64,000 nt of DNA from Alteromonadaceae bacterium BrNp21-10 (GTDB lineage: Bacteria; Pseudomonadota; Gammaproteobacteria; Enterobacterales; Alteromonadaceae), in NCBI GenBank assembly GCA_030418115.1, contig JAUHQD010000006.1, positions 148,778 to 212,777 of the forward strand. Reading direction: 5' to 3'. Below the pieces are notes generated by a model, which was not told where the DNA came from, ran no database searches, and was given only the letters and a program-made list of their open reading frames with translations. Every line of letters begins with the position of its first letter. The first letter of the stretch is position 1. Of the stretch, positions 28,585-36,590 are shown in pieces. A program made the translations under genes and the position numbers.

Positions 28585-30591
28585 TTGACCGACAGCCACT
28601 CAGCATTCCTTTCCGATGTCGATTTTCAACAGCAATGCAAACAGATTCAGCAACAGCTTCAGCAGGCTAACTTTGCCGCTGCCATTACCAGTAGCCAGCA
28701 ACTGATTCAACAAAATCTCGGCGTAGCTGAATGCCAGCAAGCGCAATATTTATTAGTGGTGGCGCGGCGTTATGCAGGTCAATTAGAACAAGCATTAACC
28801 GAAGTTAGCCAACTTGTGCAACTTAATAGTAGCCATAGTCGTGCTTATCAGGAGCAAGGATATATATTGCAAGCCTTGCAACGTGATGCCGATGCCGCAC
28901 AGGCGTTTGAACAAGCGATTAGTCTCAATTCGGCACTGTTAGGTAGCTGGAAAGCTTTAGTGTCACTGCATCAACAATATGCAGATGTAGCAGCCGCGCG
29001 CATAGCACAGCAACAAGTGGAATACTTGCAACAGTTACCCCCCGCCATTTTAGGTGCGCGGGATATGATGTACGAAGGCAAATTGCATCAAGCCGAACAA
29101 CTTTGCCGACAATTTTTGCAAGCCAATCAACACCATGTGGATGCCATGTCGTTACTGGCGGAAATTGGTATTCAGTTACGTATCTATGACGATGCCGAAT
29201 TCTTATTGGAAAGTTGTGTGGAACTCCAACCTGAGCATCAACGTGCTCGGGCAGAATATTTAGCCTTATTGGTGCGCTTGGGTAAATATAAACCGGCATT
29301 GCAACAAGCCGAAGTTTTATTGGCTAGTGAGCCGGAAAATCCAGCCTATTTAATTTCCATGGGCAATATTCAAGTGGGGTTGGGTAATACCGCACAGGGC
29401 ATAGATTGCTACCAACAGGTGCTCAATCGTCAACCCTATCGTGCCGGTGTGCAATTACAGTTGGGCCATGCATACAAGGCTGCTGGTCAGTTTGATGCAG
29501 CCATCGCGGCATATCAACGTAGTTATCAAATCAAAGCGGATTTTGGCGATGCTTACTGGAGTTTAGCTAATACTAAAACTTATAAATTCAGCGCTACAGA
29601 GCTGGAACAGATTCAACAATTGGAAGCACAGCCCGGCACGCAACAGGAAGATCGCATTCAACTGTGCTTTGCTGCTGGCAAAGCTTTTGAAGATGATAAA
29701 GATTACGCTCAGTCTTTTGACTATTACCAGCGTGGTAACCAGCTCAAACAGCAACAACTAGCTTATTCAGCGGACAATACCGCCAAGCAAATTGACGCCC
29801 AAATAAAACACTGTACTGCTGACTTATTTAGCCAACGAGGCCAGTTTGGTTTAGATGATCCCGCGCCGATTTTTATCGTCGGTTTACCTCGTGCGGGTTC
29901 AACCTTGCTGGAACAAATTCTAGCCTCACATTCCATGGTTGATGGCACCATGGAGCTGCATAATATTCTTGGTTTGGCTATGCGCTTAAGAGGGCGGGGC
30001 AGTGAAGCCGAGGTTAAATACCCCGCTAATCTGTGGGAATTGGACACCGACTTCTTCCAACGTTTTGGTCAGCAATTTATTAAAGACACTCAGGTCTATC
30101 GTGGCACCGGCGCGTTTTTTATCGACAAGATGCCGAATAACTTTTTGCACATTGGTCTCATTCGTTTGATTTTACCCACGGCTAAAATTATCGATGCCCG
30201 TCGTCATCCTATGTCTTGTTGCTTTAGTGGCTTTAAACAGCTATTTGCCGAAGGCCAAGACTTCAGTTATAGCTTGGATGATATTGGCCGTTATTACCGA
30301 GATTATGAACGCTTAATGGCCCACTGGGATGAGGTGCTCCCCGGTTTCGTATTGCGAGTACAACATGAAGACGTAGTGCAAGATTTAGCTGGGCAAGTAA
30401 GACGCATGTTGGATTTTTGCGGTTTGCCGTTTGAGCAAAATTGTGTGGATTTTCACCAAACCCAAAGAACCATTAAAACCCCCAGTTCAGAGCAGGTTCG
30501 TCAGCCGATATACACCACAGGTTTACAGCAATGGAAGCATTTTGAGGCTTATCTACAACCTTTAAAAACCGTGCTAGATTATCAGGATTAA
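28585..30591 (+). CDS. TPR-repeat sulfotransferase
   Basis: A 668-residue protein with an N-terminal superhelix of about ten tetratricopeptide repeats (residues 10-410). A sulfotransferase domain follows, with the PAPS 5'-phosphosulfate loop IFIVGLPRAGSTLLEQILASH near residue 430 and a 3'-phosphate region around DARRHPMSCCFSGFKQLF. Such proteins transfer sulfate from PAPS to a protein or glycan. The start is taken as TTG 28585 because GGAG sits 8 bases before it; an earlier TTG at 28561 falls inside the terminator. The same pairing with a TonB receptor suggests a joint role in uptake or modification of a sulfated or sulfatable ligand (inference). Confidence 0.85.
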   Translation: MTDSHSAFLSDVDFQQQCKQIQQQLQQANFAAAITSSQQLIQQNLGVAECQQAQYLLVVARRYAGQLEQALTEVSQLVQLNSSHSRAYQEQGYILQALQRDADAAQAFEQAISLNSALLGSWKALVSLHQQYADVAAARIAQQQVEYLQQLPPAILGARDMMYEGKLHQAEQLCRQFLQANQHHVDAMSLLAEIGIQLRIYDDAEFLLESCVELQPEHQRARAEYLALLVRLGKYKPALQQAEVLLASEPENPAYLISMGNIQVGLGNTAQGIDCYQQVLNRQPYRAGVQLQLGHAYKAAGQFDAAIAAYQRSYQIKADFGDAYWSLANTKTYKFSATELEQIQQLEAQPGTQQEDRIQLCFAAGKAFEDDKDYAQSFDYYQRGNQLKQQQLAYSADNTAKQIDAQIKHCTADLFSQRGQFGLDDPAPIFIVGLPRAGSTLLEQILASHSMVDGTMELHNILGLAMRLRGRGSEAEVKYPANLWELDTDFFQRFGQQFIKDTQVYRGTGAFFIDKMPNNFLHIGLIRLILPTAKIIDARRHPMSCCFSGFKQLFAEGQDFSYSLDDIGRYYRDYERLMAHWDEVLPGFVLRVQHEDVVQDLAGQVRRMLDFCGLPFEQNCVDFHQTQRTIKTPSSEQVRQPIYTTGLQQWKHFEAYLQPLKTVLDYQD

Positions 30592-30614
30592 CAGGCTCAA
30601 GTAGGGAAAGTAAC

Positions 30615-30956
30615 ATGGAAGCACAAGTTAACATTGAAGACCTAGTGGAAGGTACCGGTAAAGCGGCGGAACGCGGGGCGTTGATCACCGCCCATTATCG
30701 CGGTTGGTTAGAAGACGGCACTGAGTTTGACTCTTCCCATAGCAAAGGCCACGCTTTTCAAACGGTGCTGAGTAACAAAAAGGTCATTCAGGGATGGGTT
30801 TTAGGCATTGTAGGCATGAAAGTCGGTGGTAAACGCAAACTGCATGTACCTGCGGAACTGGCTTATGGTGAACGCCAAATCGGCAATATCATTCCACCCA
30901 ACAGCAACCTGATTTTTGAAATTGAATTACTCGAAGTGCTGACCCGGGACGATTAA
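30615..30956 (+). CDS. FKBP-type peptidyl-prolyl isomerase
   Basis: A 113-residue single-domain FKBP without signal peptide, so cytosolic. Active-site pattern is visible: HYRGWLEDGTEFDSSHSKG, VIQGWVLGIVGMKVGGKRKLHVP, LAYGER and IPPNSNLIFEIELLEV. It isomerises Xaa-Pro bonds. It begins 24 bases after the sulfotransferase stop and has a GGGAAAG ribosome site, so co-transcription is likely. Confidence 0.93.
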   Translation: MEAQVNIEDLVEGTGKAAERGALITAHYRGWLEDGTEFDSSHSKGHAFQTVLSNKKVIQGWVLGIVGMKVGGKRKLHVPAELAYGERQIGNIIPPNSNLIFEIELLEVLTRDD

Positions 30957-31076
30957 TAGGGGACTGAATTTGGCTATTGTAATACTTAGCAAAAGCCGAT
31001 TAACCCATGTTATTAATAACATTTATCGGTATGCTGGTTAACTTGAGCCGCTAATAAAAACAAAAGGGATACGTTT

Positions 31077-32639
31077 ATGTCTGATTCGAAAAAGCCGCCA
31101 ATTGCCATATCAACCAGCTTTAATACCCAATCCGAATCGACAGCTGGCAATGCGCCCGAGCAAAGCCGCGAACATTTTGCTATCGCCATGCTGGGTAACT
31201 TTAGTGGCAGGCAAGGTGCTGGTGTAAATACCAACATTGACGATCGGCATTTTATCGCAATCGACCGTTATAATTATGATGACGTTTTCGCCTCAATGGC
31301 CCTGCAATTAACGCTTTGCTTGGACTCCGACAGCAATAACAGCGTAGAGGTAGCATTCTCTTCATTAAAAGATTTCCATCCAGACCAGCTTTATAAAAAT
31401 GTTGCCGTGTTTAGTCAGCTTCGGGATCTGCGTGCGCGTTTAAATAATCCGCAAACCTTTAAACAGGCAGTGGAGGAGTTGGGAGGCTTTGACCAAAAGC
31501 AAACCGAACCACTAAAAGTGGCAGTCGAGCCGATTGACGAACCTAAACCACAGGCACAATTTAGTGAAGAAGCATCTGGCGGCAGTTTCTTGGATTCAAT
31601 TATGCAAGAAACTCAAAACCGTCCTAGCGGAAATGATGAGATAACGAACAGCTCTACACAAGCAGAAAAGGCCAGTCAATCCAAGGTTGATGATTTCATC
31701 GGTAGTCTATTTACTAATAAGCGAGGAGTGAAATCTCGCGACCCGCGTCAGAGTGAAATGCTTGCTGCTATCGATGAAGAAATTACATTGCAAATGCGAC
31801 GTTTATTACATCACCCGCAGTTACAGGCGCTGGAAGCTACATGGCGTGCAGTGCAATTTATGGTCAAGCGCATTGCCACTGATAAATCACTCAAGCTTTA
31901 CTTGCTGGATGTTAGTGCTGAAGAAGTGGCTGCGGATCTAAATGTGGCCGATGCCAGCCAATCACAGTTATACAAACAGTTTTGCGATACTGCCATGGGC
32001 GATATCGATTGGAGCTTGATCGTCGGTGATTACCGTTTTGGTGCTGACATTGATGATATTCTGACGTTATCGCAGTTGGGCTTTATCGCCCAACAAGCCG
32101 GTGCGCAATTTATGGCCGCTGCAGATGAAAATCTGGTGGGTTGTAATGGCTTTTCCGAAACAGCAAATGCCAATAAATGGCTGACCACAATTTCCCCCGC
32201 AGTCGAAGCCGCTTGGGCAATGTTACGCAAGTCCCCAGTGGCAAAGCACATTAGTTTGGCGTTACCGCGATTTATTCTGCGCGAACCCTATGGCAGTAAA
32301 ACCGCACCGGTGAAACTGTTTGCTTTTGAAGAAATGTCACAACCTCCGCAGCACGACGATTATCTATGGGGTAATGCAGCCTTCCTTAAGGCCGAACAGA
32401 TGGCTCGTGCATTTATTAAAAGCGGTTGGTCCATGCAGTATGCCAACGTTAAGAATACCGACGATTTGCCCATTCATTATTATGAGGATGGGGGGCGTAC
32501 TGTTGTTAAACCTTGTGCTGAAATATTATTGTCAGAAACGGGTGCCAACAAAATGTTGGCACAGGGGCTGATCCCGTTATGGTCTTTTAAAGATGCTGAC
32601 CGAGTCCATTCTGGTGATTTTCATTCCATAGCCGATTAA
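31077..32639 (+). CDS. Solitary TssB-TssC-like fusion protein, C-terminally short
   Basis: A 520-residue protein joining two type VI secretion sheath modules. Residues about 33-135 resemble the small subunit TssB/VipA (FAIAMLGNFSG, RHFIAIDRYNYDDVFASM, VEVAFSSLKDFHPDQLYKNV). A linker rich in Ser, Asn and Glu follows (135-215). Residues about 220-520 resemble the large subunit TssC/VipB (IDEEITLQMRRLLHHPQLQALEATWRAVQFMV, DWSLIVGDYRFG, LALPRFILREPYG). The last 130 or so residues of normal TssC, which form the sheath interlock, are missing after IPLWSFKDADR. No other type VI gene is in the window, so it is unlikely to build a normal contractile sheath. AAAAGGGA precedes the ATG. Function unknown. 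Confidence 0.8.
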   Translation: MSDSKKPPIAISTSFNTQSESTAGNAPEQSREHFAIAMLGNFSGRQGAGVNTNIDDRHFIAIDRYNYDDVFASMALQLTLCLDSDSNNSVEVAFSSLKDFHPDQLYKNVAVFSQLRDLRARLNNPQTFKQAVEELGGFDQKQTEPLKVAVEPIDEPKPQAQFSEEASGGSFLDSIMQETQNRPSGNDEITNSSTQAEKASQSKVDDFIGSLFTNKRGVKSRDPRQSEMLAAIDEEITLQMRRLLHHPQLQALEATWRAVQFMVKRIATDKSLKLYLLDVSAEEVAADLNVADASQSQLYKQFCDTAMGDIDWSLIVGDYRFGADIDDILTLSQLGFIAQQAGAQFMAAADENLVGCNGFSETANANKWLTTISPAVEAAWAMLRKSPVAKHISLALPRFILREPYGSKTAPVKLFAFEEMSQPPQHDDYLWGNAAFLKAEQMARAFIKSGWSMQYANVKNTDDLPIHYYEDGGRTVVKPCAEILLSETGANKMLAQGLIPLWSFKDADRVHSGDFHSIAD

Positions 32640-32755
32640 TTGGGGTTGGCAGCAGGTTATTTGGCTGCCTGATTAAGCCGTCACTTCTGTAACCGGCCTG
32701 TCAATTCAACTAACTTGCCGATACACTGGCGTTTTTAATTCGCCCATAAGATTCA

Positions 32756-33244
32756 ATGACCACGCCATTCTTATATTCAACCACGTACATTCTAGACAAA
32801 AGCCATTACAGCGAAACCTTTGACGCATCTGCTGCGGTAGATAATGCTAAAAAAGGCTACAGAGTATCTATTTTATTAGCGCTGTTTGGCATGGCTATTC
32901 TCATGTTCACAGGAGTTGATCCCTATGTAGCTTGGTTTGTGGTGGCTCTGGGAGCGCTGGAAGCACTGAGTATACGTTTTCGAAAGCCTTGGTGGTTGGC
33001 ACGGCAAATGATCAGTAAAGCGGCTAATACCGAACTGACGTTAGAAATAAACGAGGATGGCGTCAGTAGTAAATCGTATTATGTTGAAACTAACATTGCG
33101 TGGGATGACGTGAGTAAAATAGAGCAAACCACTCTAGGCTGGTTGCTCTATCATTCTGCGGGCAAAAATTATGTGTCAGGTCGATGTCTATCTGGCGCAG
33201 CGCAGGAATTTATCAGTGCCAAGGCCTTGGTAAAATCTCAATAG
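32756..33244 (+). CDS. YcxB-like membrane protein
   Basis: A 162-residue protein with two adjacent membrane segments (about 37-55 and 58-73) followed by a cytosolic beta domain (TELTLEINEDGVSSKS, IAWDDVSKIEQT, WLLYHSAGKNYVS), the pattern of YcxB-family proteins. The function of the family is unknown. It lies 117 bases after the TssB-TssC-like gene and may share its transcript. It has no obvious ribosome site. Confidence 0.7.
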   Translation: MTTPFLYSTTYILDKSHYSETFDASAAVDNAKKGYRVSILLALFGMAILMFTGVDPYVAWFVVALGALEALSIRFRKPWWLARQMISKAANTELTLEINEDGVSSKSYYVETNIAWDDVSKIEQTTLGWLLYHSAGKNYVSGRCLSGAAQEFISAKALVKSQ

Positions 33245-33282
33245 TCACATTACTGGCCTTGGCTGCGTATTCAATTTCTCTT

Positions 33283-33861
33283 TTATTTGACCTTGCTTGA
33301 GTTTGAAGAGCCGCCGGTTAATGAAATACGCATCGCCGTCTCAACATCAATGTCTAACGGGCTTACTTTCTCTTTGTCAATGTACAGGGTATAACCGCCA
33401 ATTTGGTAGCTAAAAGGAATATACACCGCCAATTTATTTTCATCTTCAAATAGACTATTGGCGCCATCATGATTGGTCACAAAGCCGATCAGGTGAATAT
33501 GCTCTGTCATCTCAACAGAGACCACACTTTGCATTTTTTGTTTTTGGCCGACGTTGATTAAGTTAACCGCATCTTGAATTGCCCCATAAAGGGTTTTTAC
33601 TAGCGGTATTTTCTCAAATAAGCTGCCGCCCCAATTAAGAAAAGCCTGAATAAAGTAGGCGTTGACCATCAGCCCAGCCACAAACAGTAGCGCCAAACAG
33701 GCCACTAAACCAAGCCCTGGAAAATAGTATGCATCAGGAATAATCGGCGTAATGGCCAATTCAATAGATGCTACCACCCAATACAGTGCATACACCGTTA
33801 ACATAATCGGAATAATGGCAACCAAACCTTGGGCCATGATCAGCAATACTTTTTTCAACAT
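33283..33861 (-). CDS. DUF502-family membrane protein
   Basis: A 192-residue inner-membrane protein with two N-terminal membrane helices (about 8-32 and 48-72) and a soluble C-terminal beta domain. Family marks are LLIMAQGLVAIIPIMLTVYALYW, IPLVKTLYGAIQDAVNLI and HLIGFVTN. The function of DUF502 proteins is unknown. It is convergent with the YcxB-like gene. Confidence 0.85.
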   Translation of the reverse strand: MLKKVLLIMAQGLVAIIPIMLTVYALYWVVASIELAITPIIPDAYYFPGLGLVACLALLFVAGLMVNAYFIQAFLNWGGSLFEKIPLVKTLYGAIQDAVNLINVGQKQKMQSVVSVEMTEHIHLIGFVTNHDGANSLFEDENKLAVYIPFSYQIGGYTLYIDKEKVSPLDIDVETAMRISLTGGSSNSSKVK

Positions 33862-34053
33862 CAGTTTTATCCAGCTAATTTAACGAATGATAAAGTGACA
33901 CAAAAACAACCTAACTGATATATATAATCCGAACTCAGGATAAGCAACAGCGGTCATTAGTGTTATTTCAGCAACATTCAAAGTGCATGCCACAGAGTAT
34001 TCAAATGTTCTGTTACACTAATGCTATTAGTTAAATTATTTAAAGAGAATGTG

Positions 34054-34836
34054 ATGAAAAAAGGTCTGATATTTTTAGCTGTGTTAGTACTACTTATCGC
34101 TGGCGGAGCTTGGTATATGTTAAGTGGCGCTGGGGATTTTATTCGTGCGCAAATCGAGCAGCAGGGGAGTAAATACCTTGGCACCTCAGTGTCGTTGGCT
34201 AAAGTTGACTTAGCTCTGACGGATGGACGAATGACCCTCAGTGCGCTGCAGGTTAAAAATCCCCAAGGTTTCAGCGATGAAGATGCATTCAGTGTCGATT
34301 CTATCACCCTGGATTTAGGCGAGGTTCTAAGTGAGCCCTATGTGGTACAGACTGTTAGCATCAATGCGCCGGTTTTTCTTTATGAAGTCGATGCCGCCGG
34401 CAAGGGCAATCTGATTGCGTTAAAAAACAACTTACAAGCGAACTTGCCCAAAACTAAAGACCAACCGGCCCCTAAAAATGGCGCGAATCCGCTGGTGATA
34501 GTTGAAAACGTCACGGTCAGTAAAGTCCGTCTTAAGTTCAATTTTGAAAAACTGCCTACCGGTGAATTGGATATCGACAAAAAAGCCTATGAAGTGACCT
34601 TACCCACCTTCAACGCAGGCCCTATTGGCCAACCAAAAGGCATGCCAGCCGACCAAGTCGGTGTTGCAGTAGTTAATGCCATGCTGGATAACGTTATCGC
34701 GACTGCTAAAGCCGAAGCAAAAAAACGATTAGTCGCAGAGGCGAAGAGAAAAGCCAAAGAAAAACTCGATGAGAAAAAAGATGAGCTAGTTGATAAAGCC
34801 AAAGACAAGCTTAAAGGCTTATTTAATAAAGATTAA
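34054..34836 (+). CDS. AsmA/DUF748-like membrane-anchored protein
   Basis: A 260-residue protein with one N-terminal membrane anchor (KKGLIFLAVLVLLIAGGAWYML). A periplasmic region follows with AsmA-like pattern (TSVSLAKVDLALTDGRMTLSALQVKNPQGF, SVDSITLDLGEVL). A long Lys/Glu/Ala-rich helix closes the protein (about 210-260). AsmA-like proteins are thought to bridge membranes for lipid transport, but this one is short. The start at 34054 is preferred to 34021 because AAAGAGAA precedes it and the anchor then begins at once. Confidence 0.7.
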   Translation: MKKGLIFLAVLVLLIAGGAWYMLSGAGDFIRAQIEQQGSKYLGTSVSLAKVDLALTDGRMTLSALQVKNPQGFSDEDAFSVDSITLDLGEVLSEPYVVQTVSINAPVFLYEVDAAGKGNLIALKNNLQANLPKTKDQPAPKNGANPLVIVENVTVSKVRLKFNFEKLPTGELDIDKKAYEVTLPTFNAGPIGQPKGMPADQVGVAVVNAMLDNVIATAKAEAKKRLVAEAKRKAKEKLDEKKDELVDKAKDKLKGLFNKD

Positions 34837-35157
34837 TCTATTCATGTGATGTGGTTGTTTTGCACAGGGTTAGTACAAAAGAAGAATGTGCAAAACAGCC
34901 TTCTCTCGAGTGGATTGTAATTATGAATTGCGTTGGCAACGGTAACCTGAGAATCATTGGTTACACTAGGTATCCCCGTTCGTTTAGGACTCTGGGGTTG
35001 TCGCAGCCATTAAACAGCGTCGTTGGTCAAGTCTTCTTAATACCCATTAAAAATGCAAAGCTTAACTGAAATGTACCAATAGGCGCTTAGCTGATAGTCT
35101 ATTCAATACTCCCATGTTTTATTTAAAACAGTAATTTTCTATTTTTTCAACATTTCA
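34837..35157. other. Intergenic region before the ECF sigma operon
   Basis: The 379-base gap 34837-35215 has no convincing gene. A 72-codon open frame (34851-35069) has no ribosome site or recognisable sequence. The last 60 bases hold the predicted ECF promoter. Confidence 0.4.
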
Positions 35158-35186
35158 TGCATCCAAAATGATCAATTGATCGTTAC
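35158..35186 (+). promoter_or_regulatory. Predicted ECF-sigma promoter before the sigma gene
   Basis: The -35-like TGCATCCAA (35158-35166) and -10-like CGTTAC (35181-35186) are separated by 14 bases. The same two boxes with identical spacing precede the DUF4331 gene. The perfect palindrome GATCAATTGATC lies in the spacer. The likely meaning is autoregulation by the adjacent sigma factor. Confidence 0.65.
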
Positions 35187-35215
35187 ATTTATATCAATAT
35201 AACAACAGGACTCTT

Positions 35216-35746
35216 ATGGAACACGACGAATTGTTGCCTTTACTTAGTGCTACGGCACAAGGAAATAAACAAGCTTTTGCGGATCTTTATCAAGCAACTA
35301 GCGGCAAGTTATTTGCCATTAGTTTAAAAATGCTTGGTAACCGTGCACACGCGGAAGAAGCGCTGCAAGATGCTTTTGTTAAGATCTGGCATAACGCCAG
35401 TAGTTATCATGCCTCTAAGGGGGTAGTGATTTCTTGGATGATCAGCATTGTCCGTTATCGCAGCCTGGATATGCTTCGTCATAGCAAAGTTCGCAATGAA
35501 CAAAGCTTAACCGAAGAACATGATGAGTTTGATCTTAATGACATAGATGTCACCTATGAAGATAAAAGTAAGCTAGTTGATTGCATCGAACAGCTCGAAC
35601 CTCAGCAAAAACAGGTAATTCATTTAGCTTATTACAAAGGGCTCACTCATCAAGAGCTAGTTGATCATATTGCGTCGCCTCTTGGCACAGTTAAAAGCTG
35701 GATCAGACGAGGTTTACAACAATTGCAAAGGTGCTTAACGTTATGA
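35216..35746 (+). CDS. ECF-family RNA polymerase sigma factor
   Basis: A 176-residue group 4 sigma factor with region 2 (about 20-95, with FAISLKMLGNRAHAEEALQDAFVKIW and WMISIVRYRSLDMLR) and region 4 (about 120-172, with QVIHLAYYKGLTHQELVDHIASPLGTVKSWIRRGLQQLQ in pieces). It directs RNA polymerase to a small regulon. The stop overlaps the anti-sigma start (ATGA), so the two are coupled. ACAGGA gives a ribosome site. Confidence 0.93.
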   Translation: MEHDELLPLLSATAQGNKQAFADLYQATSGKLFAISLKMLGNRAHAEEALQDAFVKIWHNASSYHASKGVVISWMISIVRYRSLDMLRHSKVRNEQSLTEEHDEFDLNDIDVTYEDKSKLVDCIEQLEPQQKQVIHLAYYKGLTHQELVDHIASPLGTVKSWIRRGLQQLQRCLTL

Positions 35747-36429
35747 ATTATGAAAATCAACAACTTATCGACATGCTTGCTGCTGAATATGTGTTGGGTA
35801 CACTAAAAGGCGCTGCGCGTAATCGTTTTTCTAGACTGACGCTAACCTCTACCCGAGCCCGTGAGGCAATGTGGATGTGGGAGCAGTACCTAAATAGTTT
35901 AGCCAGTTCCATTAAATCGGTGCCACCGGATGAGCATGTCTGGCAAAGGATATCGGCGAGAATAGACCCAAATGTCGTTTCTCTTCACGCTAAACCAACT
36001 AAGCCAAAGCAAACTATGTGGCAAGCATGGTCATTAATTGCAACAGCAGCTTGTGTGGTTTTAGCCTTTCTTGTTTGGCAACCCCAAGCACCTACTAGTG
36101 ATGTAAAACAAATTGCATTATTTAAAAATCAATCTGAGGCAGCATTATGGTTTATTGATGTCACCGACGATAACTTAGCCATTAAAGCAAGTTCTAGTCT
36201 GGATCCGCGCACCGATAGAGACTACGAATTGTGGATGATTTTAAAAGGTCAAGATGCGCCTATATCATTGGGCTTATTACCTAAGTCGGGTAATAAAGAG
36301 CTACTTAGGAATAGCCGATTCAAACCTCAGGATATTGCGTTACTGGCGGTGAGTTTAGAACCATTAGGAGGTTCGCCGACAGGCTCCCCAACCGAAGTTC
36401 TGTATACAACTGAACTCGTTTTACTATAA
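35743..36429 (+). CDS. Anti-sigma factor, RskA-like
   Basis: A 228-residue protein with an N-terminal cytosolic helical sigma-binding part (LAAEYVLGTLKGAARNRF), one membrane helix (about 90-108, WSLIATAACVVLAFLVW) and a periplasmic RskA-type domain (YELWMILKGQDAPISLGLLP). No H-x3-C-x2-C zinc motif, so not a ZAS-type factor; control by proteolysis of the periplasmic part is typical. The ATG at 35743 overlaps the sigma stop; an upstream GTG at 35731 is less likely. Confidence 0.88.
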   Translation: MNYENQQLIDMLAAEYVLGTLKGAARNRFSRLTLTSTRAREAMWMWEQYLNSLASSIKSVPPDEHVWQRISARIDPNVVSLHAKPTKPKQTMWQAWSLIATAACVVLAFLVWQPQAPTSDVKQIALFKNQSEAALWFIDVTDDNLAIKASSSLDPRTDRDYELWMILKGQDAPISLGLLPKSGNKELLRNSRFKPQDIALLAVSLEPLGGSPTGSPTEVLYTTELVLL

Positions 36430-36434
36430 AAACC

Positions 36435-36464
36435 AAAAAAGCCGGACCATTGTTCGGCTTTTTT
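36435..36464. terminator. Intrinsic terminator after the anti-sigma gene
   Basis: AAAAAAGCCG-N10-CGGCTTTTTT lies 5 bases past the stop. It is symmetric and works on either strand. It separates the sigma operon from the DUF4331 operon, which then needs its own promoter. Confidence 0.9.
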
Positions 36465-36526
36465 ATGTCTAAAAATCAACTAGTTAAAAATATATTCAAC
36501 TTTTAATTAATTAATTTCAGTTTATT

Positions 36527-36555
36527 TGCATCCAATCTCGCATCTGCCGCGTTTC
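36527..36555 (+). promoter_or_regulatory. Predicted ECF-sigma promoter before the DUF4331 operon
   Basis: TGCATCCAA (36527-36535), 14 bases, then CGTTTC (36550-36555). The -35 box is identical to the one before the sigma gene, and the -10 box differs by one base. It starts 64 bases before the DUF4331 ATG. Confidence 0.65.
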
Positions 36556-36590
36556 CTTTATGAATCTACTAAAAAATAAAGGACACAGTT

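Noticed and set aside
34851..35069. 72-codon open frame before the ECF sigma gene
   Set aside because: No ribosome site, no recognisable composition of a protein family, and it lies in a promoter-type gap.
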